Shown here piece by piece: positions 49,101 through 62,227 of a stretch of 64,000 bases of DNA (positions are counted from its first letter, which is position 1; each line of letters begins with the position of its first letter). Under the pieces are notes generated by a model. That model ran no database searches. It saw only the letters and a program-made list of their open reading frames with translations, and was not told the DNA's origin. The stretch spans positions 1,116,001 through 1,180,000 of the forward strand of contig CASHTG010000001.1 of assembly GCA_949357655.1 (NCBI GenBank). The letters run 5' to 3'. Made by a program: the position numbers and the translations under genes. Source of the DNA: Parascedosporium putredinis (Eukaryota; Ascomycota; Sordariomycetes; Microascales; Microascaceae).

Positions 49101-51716
49101 TGAAGAACCCTCCCTTTCCCCAGTCATTCCAGAGTCAACGTTCTTTAGTCACAGCTTAGGAAAAGCCACCCTTGAAACCTCCGCTTCCTCGATATACACC
49201 CCCAAGTCAATTGATTCTTCCATTCCGAATCCCTGGCCATCTTCATATTCTTACCCATGCTGCTGTAAGCCGAGTTTTGGCCAATAGAATTTCAACTTCA
49301 ACAGAAAGCGTATGTCGCCTCAACTTCCCCTCCACCTTCAGCGCGTCTCGTTCTTCTGCACCTGGCTTAGCTGTGATTGTCTTTGGATAATGGTTGCTTT
49401 TTCTTTTTCTTTTTGTTCTTTACCACTGAGCTCAGTACCTTGACATTTTTTTCGCCTCTCCCGGCTTCGTGTGTGACATTTGGCGCCGCCAAGACCTCGA
49501 TCGTGCATCCTCCATCGTACATCCTGTCTGAAAATGGATTGGATCATGACAGGCGGCTTGGTTAGCCCTACAAGCGCGCTAGTGCACCCCGATGCACAAC
49601 TGGGGGCCCTCACCCCTTCATCCAGTCTTCGAGCTCCCGGTCTTCGAGGAACATCCTGGTTGGTGTAAAGAGGGAACGAGAAGAGTACGCCAGGACGGGG
49701 AAGAGGACCAGAACGAAGAAGGAACAACGAAAAAGAGGTGAGAACCTTAAACAAGCCAGGAGGGGTAGGCGTACCCTTTCTAATTCAAGGCTATTGAGTA
49801 GCACCGCATGCTCCAGGAGGCAACAGACATGACCTTGTCCCCTGCAAAGTACCTGCAATCAAACAAGGGCAACGTAAATTTAGAAAGAGGATTCGGACGC
49901 ACTGGAGATCCTTCGGGGGAAGAGGGAGAGGAGAAAAAGAATAGAAGACTATTATCGCTTTCCCTGGATGCAGGGAACTAGTCTTCCATCTCGAGCTGAT
50001 TGACACCTTTGCCCGATCTCGCCTGAGACCTAGGCTCCTACATGCGAGTGATTGCGTCAAGAACCGAGAGATAGTCCCCTTGTTGACCTCAAGACGACGC
50101 GAGCTGTGTGTCAGGATTCGAACTCACAGCTTGGGTATCTCATCCATCATCCCAGATGCCCACTTCTGACGCTATTTGTGGTCGATCTCGGATACCTGTT
50201 GGCGTCCATCCCGGGCCCCATGTGGGGCCGTCAGCTTCGTTCGACTCGGCCGCACCTACCAACTGAAACGCCGAAGTGCTCCTCGCCGAAATCGTTTCTC
50301 TAAAAGCTAAAGTCATCCATAGATCCTAAAATTATCTTCGAGGAGCCCCGCCTCTCGAGGGGCAACACTAGACTAGTACTGGGCGTGAACTTTGCAGACG
50401 GGCTGCTCGAAAAAGATCCGGGAATTGTTGTCCTTCGCTGGGGGATGATGGAGGGTACCGGCCGAAGCGAAAGCCAAGCCTTTACCCTAGGCGAGAGAAA
50501 CGAAAAACGCAACCTAAGGAAAAGTTCTTAAGTAGCATAAACTCCAATTCCGCGATCAAGGGCAGCACGGCATTGCAAACAAACAGGGGGGACAGTATCA
50601 GAAGGGAATAAAAAAAAAGAAAGGAAGAACTCTAAACTCACCCCTGCCCTCCTTCCAGGGACGGCCATGCTGATCTAAACATGACTCCTCCCGTCCCACC
50701 TGTTCCTTCCCCCACCCTCTCGAGCGCTCTCTGCTCTTACCTTGGTCTTTAGGTTCTGTAGTGTACGTCGCCAGAATAGGACCTTCCGTCTCCAGTATTA
50801 TTGAGAGGCACTTTCCGTGGTTACAGTGATAGGACTGCTGCAATTTGAAAGGTGTAATCGAGTGCCTCGAGTGTGGATCCCCCTTCTCCCTAGAACACAC
50901 ATACGAAGTAGTTGCCCCCAAAAGTGCAACATTAGACCATACGGGGTTGCAATGCATACGATTTTACTGGCCTAGTCCCCTTCAACCCTCGCTAGAAAGG
51001 GTAGCCACCACCACCCTCTCAGGGGTTCCTCTTATCAGTGGCTCGACCGAGTGTTGGGGTTGGCTTATAACTTGCCATCCACCCCACCAAACGGATTCGA
51101 TTCCCGACTCCTCTGGACGGCTACTTCCCCATGCTCGAGTTGTCAGAGGAGTAAGCATTAAGTAGGATTGAAATCGCCGGACTTCAGCTGTACCAGGTCT
51201 CCCGTATCGTGTTTCACAGCACGCTCCCGTTCAAACAAAGTGACAGCGTCGAGAGGGCCGCATGCGAGAATCTTTAATGGGTCTGACATACTACAAGGTA
51301 GCCAGTTAACCCGGCCAGCCTCTATGTCGTGATGGAAAAGCACCGTCCCACTGACGCACTGTCAGCTTGAGGGTTCGTAGTCGGGCACCGTCCCGATTCG
51401 ACTTGATCTGTTTCGACTTGTGCTAGTGCAGGTCACTTGCCTTCCGAAGAAAAAGTCGGCTTGGTTAGTGGTCCAAGCAGAAGGCAGAAGGGGAGGGCGC
51501 TACTAGCGTCCTGGCTCGTGCTCGCCGGCGTCCCACTTTGGGAATTTGGCCAGGAGAGCTAGCAAGGTGCGGCGTAATTGGTTTTGTGGGAGAGCTGGGG
51601 ATCATTGATAGCTAATAGACCGACCAGCAGTTCCGATCAATCTATTGCATTGCATGAAGCTGGGTGTTGGGGAATCGGCCTGGAAAATGAATGAGATGGC
51701 GGCGGGAGGAGATGCA

Positions 51717-51793
51717 GATGCAGCAGCACCGTCACCAGCACCATCACCAGCAGCACCAGCAGCACCAGCGGCGGCGACAGCAACAACACCAGC
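51717..51793. repeat. Imperfect CAG/CAC trinucleotide tract
   Basis: An irregular run of CAG, CAC, CCA and GCA triplets. It encodes Ala/Pro, Gln/His or Val/Leu strings in different frames. No flanking conserved protein sequence is recognised. Confidence 0.8.
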
Positions 51794-53722
51794 GTCAGCT
51801 CTTTCCTTCCTTCTGTTGTATGTTTCTCGCTTCTTCTTTTCTTTTTCTTCATCTTCTTTTTCCTTTTCCCTTTTCCCTTTTTCTGTGCCCACCCCTTCTT
51901 TCTCTTCGGTTGGTTTTAGCCAGGCATTAGCAACTTCCGGGGAAAGTTTTACAAGGAAGGCACTGATCCTGTCGATGTAAATCAAAACCGGCTGGGCTCT
52001 GCTGCAAAACTAGCAACACACGTGCGCCCAGGAGGTCCTTGACGTCGTTCCAGAGGCCAAATTAGGTAGGGAGTGGGAGTGGAGTGTTGTCACCAGCTGG
52101 GGATGGGCAATGGGCATGGGGGCCACTACCTGCGAGGGTACTTGTCTTGTACCTGCATCCACACGCCCAGCTGGGACGAGACTTTTGTCTACCGCAACGC
52201 TACCGTACTTGCACTGATGCTCTATCCAAGACGCCAGACTTACACACGTCAAGTCACAACGGAGTATTGCAGAGTATTCCAGTCCATCATCACTCCCCAA
52301 ACCCCGACCGAGCTGGAATTCCGGGCCAACCAACGGAATATCCTCCACTTCCTTGCGCTCAACACCATCTCAACCACCTCGTCCCTTAGCTTGGATTGCC
52401 TCCACCCCTCCGGGGATGACTGCGAGGATCGCCCACTTTTGCCGAGGCCGTGGTCTTGAAAACCTTCCTGAAGCTCCCGGGACTAGTCCGACTTCGTTCG
52501 GGCTAGGATATTAATACCCTCGAGGTTCGGCCCCAAGCGTGCTCACTCCCGATACTAACACCAACCATCGAGTTCGCATCCACACTACCCTCAAACCCTT
52601 CATCATCTTTCCCCACACCAGATTGCTTCCAAGGCATTCGGATTGGCAAATTCTACCTTCTTGACCCACAGCATCTCTCCCCTTACATCGCACACTCGCA
52701 GCCGTCGCCCCAGCTGCTGTAGCTACTCACCATTCGCCGGGAGTGACGAGCTTCAACCTTTTCACACCCCTCCCTTGTGCTGTCCTACCACTGAGACTGA
52801 AGCTTTCCTTGAGCTCGGCCACGTTACCGGACCCGCGTATCCAGTAGCTCCATCTCAGTTCCACTCTCCGTAGAGCTCACCCCTCTCCCGTTGAGAGACA
52901 CACCCTCGTCCCCTGGAGCCCCTGGAACCTCAAGGGGAAACAAATCACGGCTTTCGGTCTCCTCCCAGCCAATCTCATCGTCGAAGTGCCTTGCGACCTA
53001 GAAAGGGCTTCTCTTGGCTTATCTACTTGTGCTCCCAGTGCATCTCGCCCACTTGGGGTTAGGGTTTCTGGATTCCGATCCCTATTTTTGAGTGGCCAGC
53101 ATCGCAATTTGTTCTCACAGACACAGCAATCTTATCCCCGTTCTCCTGCAGCGGTAGGGTCGGCAGTTAGACAGCAAGTAGCCCGTGCCAGCAAGCACGC
53201 CCTAACGCTCCCGCACCTCTGCCAGAGCCCCCCTCTTTGTGTCCTCTAGCTTCGGGCGGGAGGTTTCAGTTGACTCTCTGTATAGCCTGCCACTGCTAGA
53301 CTTTGCTCGCAACCCCCTTCCCAGCCCTGCTGTCACGACAAGTGTGCTTGCCCTTACCGGCCAAGCGGACCCCCTCGATTCTAGACATTGGCGTGATCTG
53401 AGAGATCCACAAACCCTTGAATCCTTTGGAGCTGTTTGCAACAGCACCTCATCTGAGTGGATCGTCTGAACAGTCCCCTCCCTCACTCCCACCCCCATCC
53501 AGCTGCCTTCCCCCTCATCCTCAGCTAGCTCCCCTCCAATTGTAAACCTAGCAGCTCGGAACCCCCTTCGGACGCGGGGGCCTCCCCAACAACCTTAGGC
53601 GCATATTTCATCCCTCCTTTGCGTATATTATTGAAAAGGGCCCGCCTGCCTCTTTTCTTAGACCATTCTCTTTTACCGTTGGGATTCTTTATCATCCCGC
53701 TTCGATCGCCTTTGCCGCAACC

Positions 53723-54544
53723 ATGGCCTTTCCCGGAAGAGCCCAACAGCCATTCCAGCAGGTATGTTTGAACCACACCGCCCGGCCGCTGTCGTGAAGC
53801 CGGCGGACGCCCCAGCCATGACCGAGAGCAATCCGCCTTGCCTGTCCTTCCATGAATATCATTGTCCCCGGAACCCCTTGCACGTTTTATGGAATATCCT
53901 AACATTCCCGAGTAGAGCATGCATGGGGAGCAATTTGACCTCTTTGACTGGTACCCCAAGTTCCAGTCATGTATGCGCTACTTCCTAGACGAAGCCCAAT
54001 ATACCGGTCCGGTTCAGGTCGTAGCCTCATTCATCAACATCCAGCTTCCGTTCCAGAACTCAACCCACCCCGTTTTCTCTTCCAAACCTACCGTCGGTCC
54101 GTCTGCGTCACCCTCGACATCTCGGCCCCCTTCCCTCGGCCCCGTGGCTGGCAATCGTCCGATTGTCAGCGCGAGCGTCGCACTGATCCCCTATATCCGG
54201 CGTCTAGTTGCCACCGGCTTCGATTTCCCGGCCGTCCTGCACGGCTTCTTCGGCGATGATTGGGCCATGGGTGTTGGTCCCCTACATGAATCGGAGCGCA
54301 GGAACTACTTGTTTGCGTCCAAGAGCAACTCTTGGCTCGAAGTCAAGGCGCATTACGACATGGCTGACGGCCAGTTAGTGCCTTTCCTCAAGCCTCCCAA
54401 GAGGTTACTGAGAAGGAAATACAGTTGGCGGAAGCCACCTGGAGTGAGTGGTTAGCCATGCAGGATTGGATGCTAGGCCCTCGTGCGCCCGAAATAGCTA
54501 GGGCCGCAGCTTCTGGGGTCCACGTCAAGCAGGAGAATCCTTGA
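53723..54544 (+). CDS. Conserved fungal protein of unknown function
   Basis: Exon 1 (53723-53761) encodes MAFPGRAQQPFQQ, exon 2 begins at 53916 after a TAG acceptor. Conserved blocks are FDLFDWYPKFQSCMRYFLDE, VASFINIQLPFQN, VSASVALIPYIRRLVATGFD, AVLHGFFGDDWAMGVGPLHE, RRNYLFASKSNSWLEVK and WSEWLAMQDWMLGPRAPEIA. I recall ascomycete proteins with this pattern carried under vague names (one as an apoptosis inhibitor) that I do not regard as evidence of function. A Ser/Pro-rich insertion sits in the middle. About 224 residues. One C is missing near 54396-54398 before the segment EVTEKEIQLAEATW. Restored, the frame runs to TGA at 54542-54544. There is no transmembrane segment or signal peptide. Confidence 0.72.
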
Positions 54545-57063
54545 CACAGACGACCTTTTCGGGATTAGATGCAAGTGGCGTCAAATCGTTCTTTTGATGA
54601 TCTTTCCAGGAGAAAGGCTCCTAACCCATCGAGAGCATAGTGACTAGGGAGGGGTCTGCTTGTGTCTGGATTCGGGTGTTCCTGGCCAACTCGACCACTG
54701 TGTGTCCGGCTCCGAGGAGGAGAGAGGAAAGGAGCTCGGTAGATGAAGGGGTAGGCAATGGCGTTAGGAAGAATGGGTATCATGCCTGATGATGTTAATT
54801 TTCGAACGACGGGCTACCACAGGGCTCCTCGCCACGATGAGGACGAGGGTTCTTGCTAACACAGGCTGTGCAAATCTTGGTGTTTTTAACCTGGTCATGA
54901 GAGTTAGAGTCTATGCTGATTTTGGCTTTAAAAATATGAATTTCATAACGGTCCTTCTCCCTTCTCCCTCACCCTCTTGAAACAAGGGAATCATGCGAAC
55001 GGCGGCGGATAAGATGGCCAACCTGGGTTGTCTTGGTTTTTGCCATCCAGTCCCTCATCTGATTATCTTCGTTTCTTGAAGAAGACGCCACTACATCAGA
55101 ACGAGGCGAGAAATCCGAGGGCGGGGTGCCAGTTTACAGACGAGATCGAGCGACGATGCCGTGAAGGTGCGTCACGAAAATGATCACCCATGGCCTAAGA
55201 AAGGCGCTTTGAATACAGTGGAGACTTTACGACGACGGGGGTTGGGAAAAGGAATAGAGGGCGATCGCGAACAAGCGTTGCGGGCAACAGCAAGAGAGAG
55301 AGAGAGACACACACAGAGAGAAAGAGAAAGAGAAGTGAGCATCTATGACCGATACCTGTTCAACGGCGGCTATCGCGGATCGGCCAAAGGAAAGAGCTGG
55401 GGGCCGATGCGGATATTTCTCCCTGATTTTATAGGCCGCGAGATCGGTGCTTTGGCTGCATCTAGGCGAACCTTCCCAGTCCGCATCCACGGCCCGGGGA
55501 GAAACGGGGGTAAGCAGGCCAGGATGGTGTGTGTGTGTGCTGGATGGAATGGGCATGGGCCCTTCTGGTTCGTCAAACGAAACCCCCTCCTTCTCGCGGT
55601 GCGAAAGCGCGCGCTCGTTACGTCACTTTCAGGCAAAAGCTCCCGCCTCCTTCTCAGCTCCGTGCCGGCTCCGAAAAGTTCCGTGTGCGTGCGAGTAGGA
55701 GCCCGTGAACTCGGCACCAGATCGGCAATGGATGGATGGATCCGAAGGAGATGTTTTGCGAGGCAACTACGCGCTGCCCTCCCCCATGGTAGCGCACAGT
55801 GCTAAGCGATAGGTCCGGGATCGCGGCTGACGAACACGACGACCAAGGCGGATTTTGACGAAGTTGTGCGGCCATGTGTTTGTGTGTGTGTCTGCATGTG
55901 TTCATGACGGATGGGGGCACGAAGGGAGGGGAGTGCAAGGGGAGAGATGATGGTTCGTTTTAATCCGTTTGCTCGCTCATACATAGCAGCCGGTGCCCGT
56001 TTTATTATTCCTCGTCACCTATTTGCATTCCTTTCTATAGCACCTCTGTTCATTTGTACAAAGTTGCCTTGTTTTTCTTTTTCTCTTCAATGTTTGAAAA
56101 AGAAAAAGTATTTCCTCTCCCTCTCCTCACACCGTCTCCATCTTCATTTCCTTGCCTCCCTCCCCTTCCACTCGTCGCCCTACCTGGCCATACATGCATC
56201 AAAAAGGGGGACGGGTCTGGATGAGGCAGCGGGCGGGACGAGAAGAAAGAAATCAAGACATTAAGAAAAGCCCCAGACTATGCTGCACATCATTCCCGGG
56301 CCCTATCTCCCTCTTTTTTTCAAAGTCCTTCTGTCAAGGAGATTGTAGACCCGCGTTCCTGAGAATCCCGTGACGCCATCAGATGAAAACAAAAGGAAAA
56401 CTAAAAGTAAAGATATCCCGGTAATAGGGAAAACACTCCTAGCAATGATTAACCACCAAGAGTATTGTTGTATATGCATATCAAGAATAACAAAATCCAA
56501 GTCTGAGAAAGGAAGGAGAGAGGATAACGGGCGCAAGAAAGTTAAGCAAGCCGATGTGATGTGAGCTTGTTCACTGCATGCTTCGAACAAACCTGCTCTG
56601 GCGGTAACGATAATCTCACCGCGTGCAGGTAGATATCGAAGAGACTGGCTTGGTATCGTGAGGTGCAGGATATCTTGGCTGTTGGTGCATTGGGGACGGA
56701 GTAGTGAGCAGCCAGGTGTCTGCCATTACCCGTAGTGTTTGCCTCGCCCCCTCCCTCCTCTTGGCATTCGGGATGAAGACGAATGAAACCCAACTCCCCA
56801 TCATGCTGACAATGTTGAATACGGAGGAGAAGGAGTAGGTGAAGAAGGTGAAAATGAAGCAAGAAATATTTGGGGAGAAGGGGGAAAGTGGGGGAAAGTG
56901 GGGGAAAAAGAAACGAGAATATGCTCCCCGGCTTAATCGTGACATTAAAAAGTGAAAGAGTGGAGGCGTCGGTAAGGAGATGGTTTGGCAAGAGTAGCGC
57001 TCGCTCTATCTCCGGGTGAATAAAAGTATCAAAGGCCTATTCAGGGAAGGATAAGGCGAGCGT
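54545..57063. other. Convergent intergenic region, 2.5 kb
   Basis: No gene is recognised. It contains a GA/CA purine-rich tract at about 55297-55334 and three 10-base GGGGAAAGTG-like units at 56881-56910. The right part is the 3' flank of SET1. Confidence 0.45.
56881..56910. repeat. Three tandem 10-base units (GGGGAAAGTG)
   Basis: Two identical units and one variant ending AAAAAG, seen directly in noncoding DNA. Confidence 0.8.
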
Positions 57064-60000
57064 TTAGTTGAGGAAGCCCTTGCATGCTGCAGTGCCGCAC
57101 AGGCAGGGGATTCGGTCCAGACTACCGATCTCGCGCTCGAACTTGTAATCATAGGTCAACTCCTCATCTACAAGGCAAGTCCACTGGTTAGCATATATAC
57201 AGTCACAGACAGAATTCCCCACAGATGAATAGTGAGTGAATGGCAGAATGGGAAAGGGGGCGAGGGGATTATCCTTACTCAGGGCGATATCGCGCAGCGC
57301 GTAAATGACGATGCGCTTGCTACCATCCACTTTGATAATTTTGGCGGTGCAGTTGGGCATGCAGCTGTGGTTGATGAATCGCGCAATGCCACCCTTTTTG
57401 TTGCATCAATCACAGTGTTTTCGTCGATACGGAAGAGGTAACTGCTTCCGATGCCACTCTTGAGGTACCTATTCTCTCGGATCTCGGCAATCTGCTGTCG
57501 GACTTCCTCTCCTACATACTCGATAATCATGTCGTCCTTGGGTATGTTCTCCATGGCATAGAGGCCCCAGTTGTGGATAGCGGAGCGCGCAAATTTGACC
57601 GGCTTCTTCCGCTTCTTGAGCTGGTTAAATTTGAACACATCCGAGTCCTGGCCCAGCGTCTTCTTTTGGTCGTTGAGGTCTGCCACGAATCGGCGGTTGT
57701 TGGCGCGGTTAGCTCGTGAATTGCCCTTGGCAAGGAGCTTTTCTGCCGCGATCTTGGCTGCTTCTGCAGCCGTGGTGACGGCATCCTTGCCGTCGCTCTT
57801 GACGCGAGCCTCCCGTTCCTCTCTCGCCTTCTGCACCTTGATGTGATGCGGAAGATACTTGGACTTTTCCGAATTAAGAATTTTCTTAATGCCGTCCGTC
57901 CGAGCACAGCCCGTTGGGTTGCGGACATAGTATCCCTCGATCCTAACGGGGCGATCAACCGAGGCATCCGTGTTATTGAGTTGTCGGATCCGATTGCGCT
58001 TCCATAGCCATAGTTCCACATCCCCCAAGTCGCTAGGCTTGTGCTTTTGGACAATCTCGCAATGTCGGGGCTGTCCTTGGCACCGAGTGAAAGTTGCTCA
58101 AAGGCACTGATTTCCAAGGCAAAATTGTCCGGGAGCTCGAGGGCTGCCTTAGGCTTGGTTGGATAAAGGTTCTCATCAGGAAGGGCCTGTTCCCGGGCCT
58201 TAGACGGCTTTGCCTTTGCCTTCTCCTCACCGAAAGCAATATCCTCGGCTGGCGCCTCTTCCTTGATTTCCGCGACCTCGGGCTCTTGAAGTTTACGAAG
58301 AGCTTCTTGCTCCTCTAGGAGTTGCTTCTTCGTCTTCTTCTTGGCCTTGGGTACCTTTTTCTTGACTGCCTTGGCACCGACTGGGGCAGGTGTTTCCGAG
58401 CGGGATGGCGTTTCCTTGTCTTCTGTCGCCTCGGTAGTAAGCAGGACCTCTTCGGACACGTCCTTGAGCTGTCCGTCGGTTTCGACACGATCGATGGCCA
58501 CCCCGAATAATTCCTCATCGGATTTCTTTTGCCGCTTTAATGCTGCTTCAACAGAAAGGTCAAGCTTTCGTTTTCGGGTCGGCGGGGCCGTGTCGTTGAC
58601 AATGAAGCTGGCCTCGGTCATAGAATCGTCCTCTCCAGGACCCCAGGAAGTTAGGTCATCCTTCGATGCTTCATCATCAGTAGTCATGCCGCTGCGAGGA
58701 CGAGACTCCGGCTCTTCGGTATCCCGGACCGCCGACGTCCTCTGTTCCGGTTCATCGTCAGACTCAACGTCGCTATCGGGACTTTTGAGTCGATGATGAA
58801 GGGACCTGAACGCGTTTCGAGCCACCGGCAGGCGCTTGCGAGCAAACGGGTCGGTAAACCCAACGTTGCGTTGCCCGGCACCTTTGCCTTCCTGATGCGA
58901 GGCAAGGCCGAAACTCCAATGCGATTTGTGCGACGTTCTATCGGATCGGCCCGAGAATTCGGAGTGGCAGCACGCGAGCTGTCATCCCCTTCTTCAAATG
59001 AGCCGGCTAGGGGATCCGCCTCGGGGCCCCTAGGTTGAGACGTCGCCTGTTTGTGGTGTGGTTGCTGGGATCTAGGCAGTTGAAGAGGGTGGGAGCCGCT
59101 ACTTTCATTCGGATGTGTTTAATGAGGTGTTCAACCATCTCCTGCCTCACTACCGCGACAGCTTCCATGACCGGATCAAAGTTTTTGGCCCGTTGCCTCT
59201 TTTCGTCTTCAATATCGGCTTCTATTTCGCGGCGCTCGCGCTCTCTTTCATCACGTGAGCGGATACTCGCTTTGGATATTGTCTCTGGGGCTGGAGACTG
59301 GTCTCGGTCGTGCGTCGATGATGCGGATTCGCGTCGAGCCTGCGGTGGTAAGTGCAGCTTCATACCCATCCTATATGTGAAGAGGTCGGCACCACGTGCA
59401 GAATTATAGCACTTCTCTGCCTCGGATCGTCCGAGACTCGAGTTTCGAAAAACGATAAAGTATCCAGATCGATCGAGTCGTATGTCTTCGAATCGGAATG
59501 CCTTTAGGCGTTTCTTCATATGAGGTATAGTAGTTGCCATAACGGGGACGAATGACTTCGCGATGAATATGTGGGGTTCACCGGCGACTTGGGGTTCAAT
59601 GGGCTGGTCTTCGATAAGGGATGCGAATCTTTTGGGCTGGGCTGGTGCCCATGAGGGAGCCACATTGTTCATCGATCGTGGTGGAGGGGTCCGACGGGCG
59701 TTTGTCTGTGAGCGGCCGGGCCTTTCGGTGCGGTGGGGAGGCGCAGGAACTGTTTCGGAAAAGGGGCCGCTGGATTTAGGGTTGGACGCTGCCCGTGCAG
59801 CCGCAACAGCCTGTTTGACTTTTTCTCTGCTTTTGATCAAGACGTCCTCCAGCATGCGACCACTCTTCTTGCCTTCGGGGTCAAACTCAACGCGAATGCG
59901 ATTTGCCTCGAGCCGAGTACCGTTCAGCGCCCTCACAGCTCTTCTTGCAGAATCTGCTGCTGGTATGCCGGTCGGCCACTGCCGGGTCGGTCTAGCATTG

Positions 60001-61082
60001 CCATATCTGAAAGTCGCAAAGCCCAGGTAGCTTCCGTCTTCTGGGTGTAGCTTGTTGCTGCTCTCTGCAATATCACCAAAACTCGAGAACAGCCCGGTGA
60101 CCTTGGAGAATGAGACAAGCGGGTTAAACCCTGTGACAACAACCTGGGTTGGCGGACCAGGGCCGATCGAAGTTTTGGCATCATACGCGTACGGCTTTAG
60201 GTTGTATGGCGTATGGCGTAGGCGAGCCTTTGGGAAGTGGAAGTCGACATTAATGTAATTCAGCCGGCCGCCTTTTGCGAGACGGGGGTCCGTAGGAGGG
60301 GCATCATCGTCCTATTTTTCACAACATTAGCTTAATCTTCAGCAGATAGACAATACAACGATGACACCCTCCCACCCCGCCCCCTTCCTGAATCTTCAGG
60401 GTGGCGTATTGTATGAGGTATAACGTACCAATCCGAACTCCTTGAATTGGGGTTTTATGTCTTTTTCGACGACTTGGCAAGCGTTCGATCGATTAAAGGG
60501 TCATAGATGCATTTAATGCCTTGGACCACTCGAGTGGGATCTCGGGCTGGGATGCGGTTCGCATATAGCGCTAACCGGCTGCTAGACGGCGCAGGGGAGT
60601 CCGAGGCATAATGCATCTCTCGCGACAAGATTTCGTCATGAACAGTGTGAGTATAAGGAGGTTTCGCGACAGGATTTGCGCTGGGGTGTGACGGGGAGTC
60701 TAGCGAGGTGAGGGGTGAGTTGACGGCAGCGGATGCAATGGGCGCGGTTTGACGAGCTGATGAGCTGAAAACAGACGAGACAGTGCTGGTGTGAGAGCTC
60801 GCTGATGTGGTTCCATTGGGTATATCCCCAGGCACAGAATCAGCGTCATCAGCAACTGGCAGAGGCACGTCGTGTGAAGGTGGCCGGAGGTTGTCAGTCG
60901 GGGCAGCCCGTGACGAAGCCAACGGTGCGAATTTTTGAGCAGTGGTGCCTAGCGCGTCCAGAGTCTCATGCGATTGCTTCTTCACCCTTTCGGCCTTCTC
61001 TCGCTCCGTCATGCGGTCCTTCACCGCTCGAGGAGCTGTAGGGAAGAACTGGGCGAAGCCCGCCCCCAGGCGGGCGAGTCAT
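57064..61082 (-). CDS. SET1: Histone H3 lysine-4 methyltransferase, COMPASS catalytic subunit
   Basis: Set1 mono-, di- and trimethylates H3K4 within COMPASS at transcribed chromatin. The likely start is ATG 61082, giving MTRPPGGG and, after a frame correction, FAQFFPTAPR as in fungal orthologues. Order: low-complexity N-terminus; intron 60312-60428; RRM (LNYINVDFHFPKARLR, QVVVTGFNPLVSFSKVTGLF, FGDIAE); Set1 RNA-binding spacer (KRLKAFRFEDIRLDRSGYFI); charged middle; n-SET (VELWLWKRNRIRQLN); SET (SAIHNWGLYAMENIPKDDMI, IEYVGEEVRQQIAEIRENRY, GSSYLFRIDENTVIDATK, ARFINHSCMPNCTAKII, EELTYDYKFE); post-SET CLCGTAACKGFLN. A second intron is 57168-57278. One base is missing near 57391, 58045, 58856, 59067 and 60475, and one extra or two missing near 61050-61062. 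The product has roughly 1,250 residues. Confidence 0.95.
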
Positions 61083-62227
61083 CGTAGGAATTGCGCAATT
61101 TCTACCTTACCCACCGTGCTCCTACCATCATCTACCGAGGGATGGTGCTGTCAGGACCATGCAGGCCGTCTTGAGTGTAGATGGGCGAGTATGGGGACCA
61201 AGGACGCGAACTGGCCAGGCTTCACGCGACAGGAATGACGGGTGTCGAGGAAATTTCGTAAACTTTGAATGAGGGCGGGTAAATCAATGGGAGTGCGGTC
61301 GCGCAACGCCGGAGCGCAAAAAACAATAGAGAAAAGACGCCAGATGCACGTGATGGATTAGCCAGCGACGCGACAGAGGCTCGAGGCAGCGACAAAAAAC
61401 GTGGAGGGTTAAGATTTGAGGCTTTGATGATGGAGAGATGTCCAGTGATCAGGGATGACGATCCACTTTTTGAGTCGCTGCAAGGGGGCCGGGAACGAAC
61501 TTTGAGTATTCCTTTATCGGGGTTTAATGTCTTTTTCTTGCGATTTAGCGCCCAAACTTCCATTTCGCGACCTGTCTTGCCCATCCCACCACCAAAGTTT
61601 TATTGTCACACTCCTATTGGTTTACTCTCTGGCTCACGTGACTAGATGCCAGAACATTGTCAGAACATAACCACCGGGCTGTGACCACTGAACCCCGCCT
61701 CCAGCATTTTGATTCTTTGATCACTTCTTTCAGAATAGACGAAAGCCGTGATATGTAATAAACAGGGTCTTGGACAGTTCTGCGGTAAACCGCCCATTTA
61801 CTTCTAGATGGATATATGCCTATAACGTACGTGATGAGCGCGGCGCGACCATAACATCAATCGCAATGCTCAATTCCTCGGGCTCTCCCACTTGGGATTC
61901 AACACAGGCACACAATTGCACACACATAATAGACCCACGTAAAACCTCACTGTCCTTTTGTAAAAATAGCGGCTTTGTGCCGAGTGATAATTTATGAATA
62001 CACATGGACATCTCTCAGAGTATAGATATTGCTCCCGAACCTCACCTCGTGTAACGGACATCTTTCCGTAAATATTGTGTTTTCAGTGTAGCACTTTCGA
62101 CAAGGGGGCAGACTACCTCATCATCTAGCCGGTGAACGCCCAAAACAACCAAAACGCCGAACATGTTCGTATTAACCTTTGCCATTCTTTAGAGTTAACG
62201 GGGCAGCAAAACCCCTTTGAGTGTACC
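61083..62227. promoter_or_regulatory. SET1 upstream region and securin-like 3' flank
   Basis: About 1.1 kb. Minus-strand frames upstream of 61082 (for example 61584-61222) show no conserved features. The SET1 promoter must lie here, and the left-pointing securin-like gene ends at its right edge. Confidence 0.45.

Larger units (their letters stand above)
39296..53722. other. 14.4 kb gene desert
   Basis: No conserved protein frame, tRNA or transposon domain was recognised in this long interval. It contains a CA repeat at 41221-41250, a hairpin-capable perfect inverted repeat at 46098-46148, a CAG/CAC-like repeat at 51717-51793, many CT-rich patches and, from about 52500, a pyrimidine-rich leader for the gene at 53723. 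Numerous short ORFs look like chance. Undetected fast-evolving genes or long noncoding RNAs cannot be excluded. Confidence 0.5.

Noticed and set aside
48846..49103. Hydrophobic Leu/Ser/Phe-rich ORF resembling membrane helices
   Set aside because: It comes from a T/C-rich tract; such tracts give hydrophobic peptides by chance, and there is no homology pattern.
50095..50165. Minus-strand tRNA-like segment with GAGTTCGAATCC
   Set aside because: The putative T-stem (GTGAG / CCTGA) does not pair and no consistent D and anticodon arms can be folded.
51035..51115. Plus-strand tRNA-like segment (TGGCTCGACCGAG ... GGATTCGATTCC)
   Set aside because: A- and B-box-like strings exist, but the anticodon stem has mismatches and the variable region and T-stem do not fit a tRNA.
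54545..57063. Hidden gene between the conserved fungal gene and SET1
   Set aside because: ORFs here are short, of skewed composition, and show no conserved motif or splice pattern.
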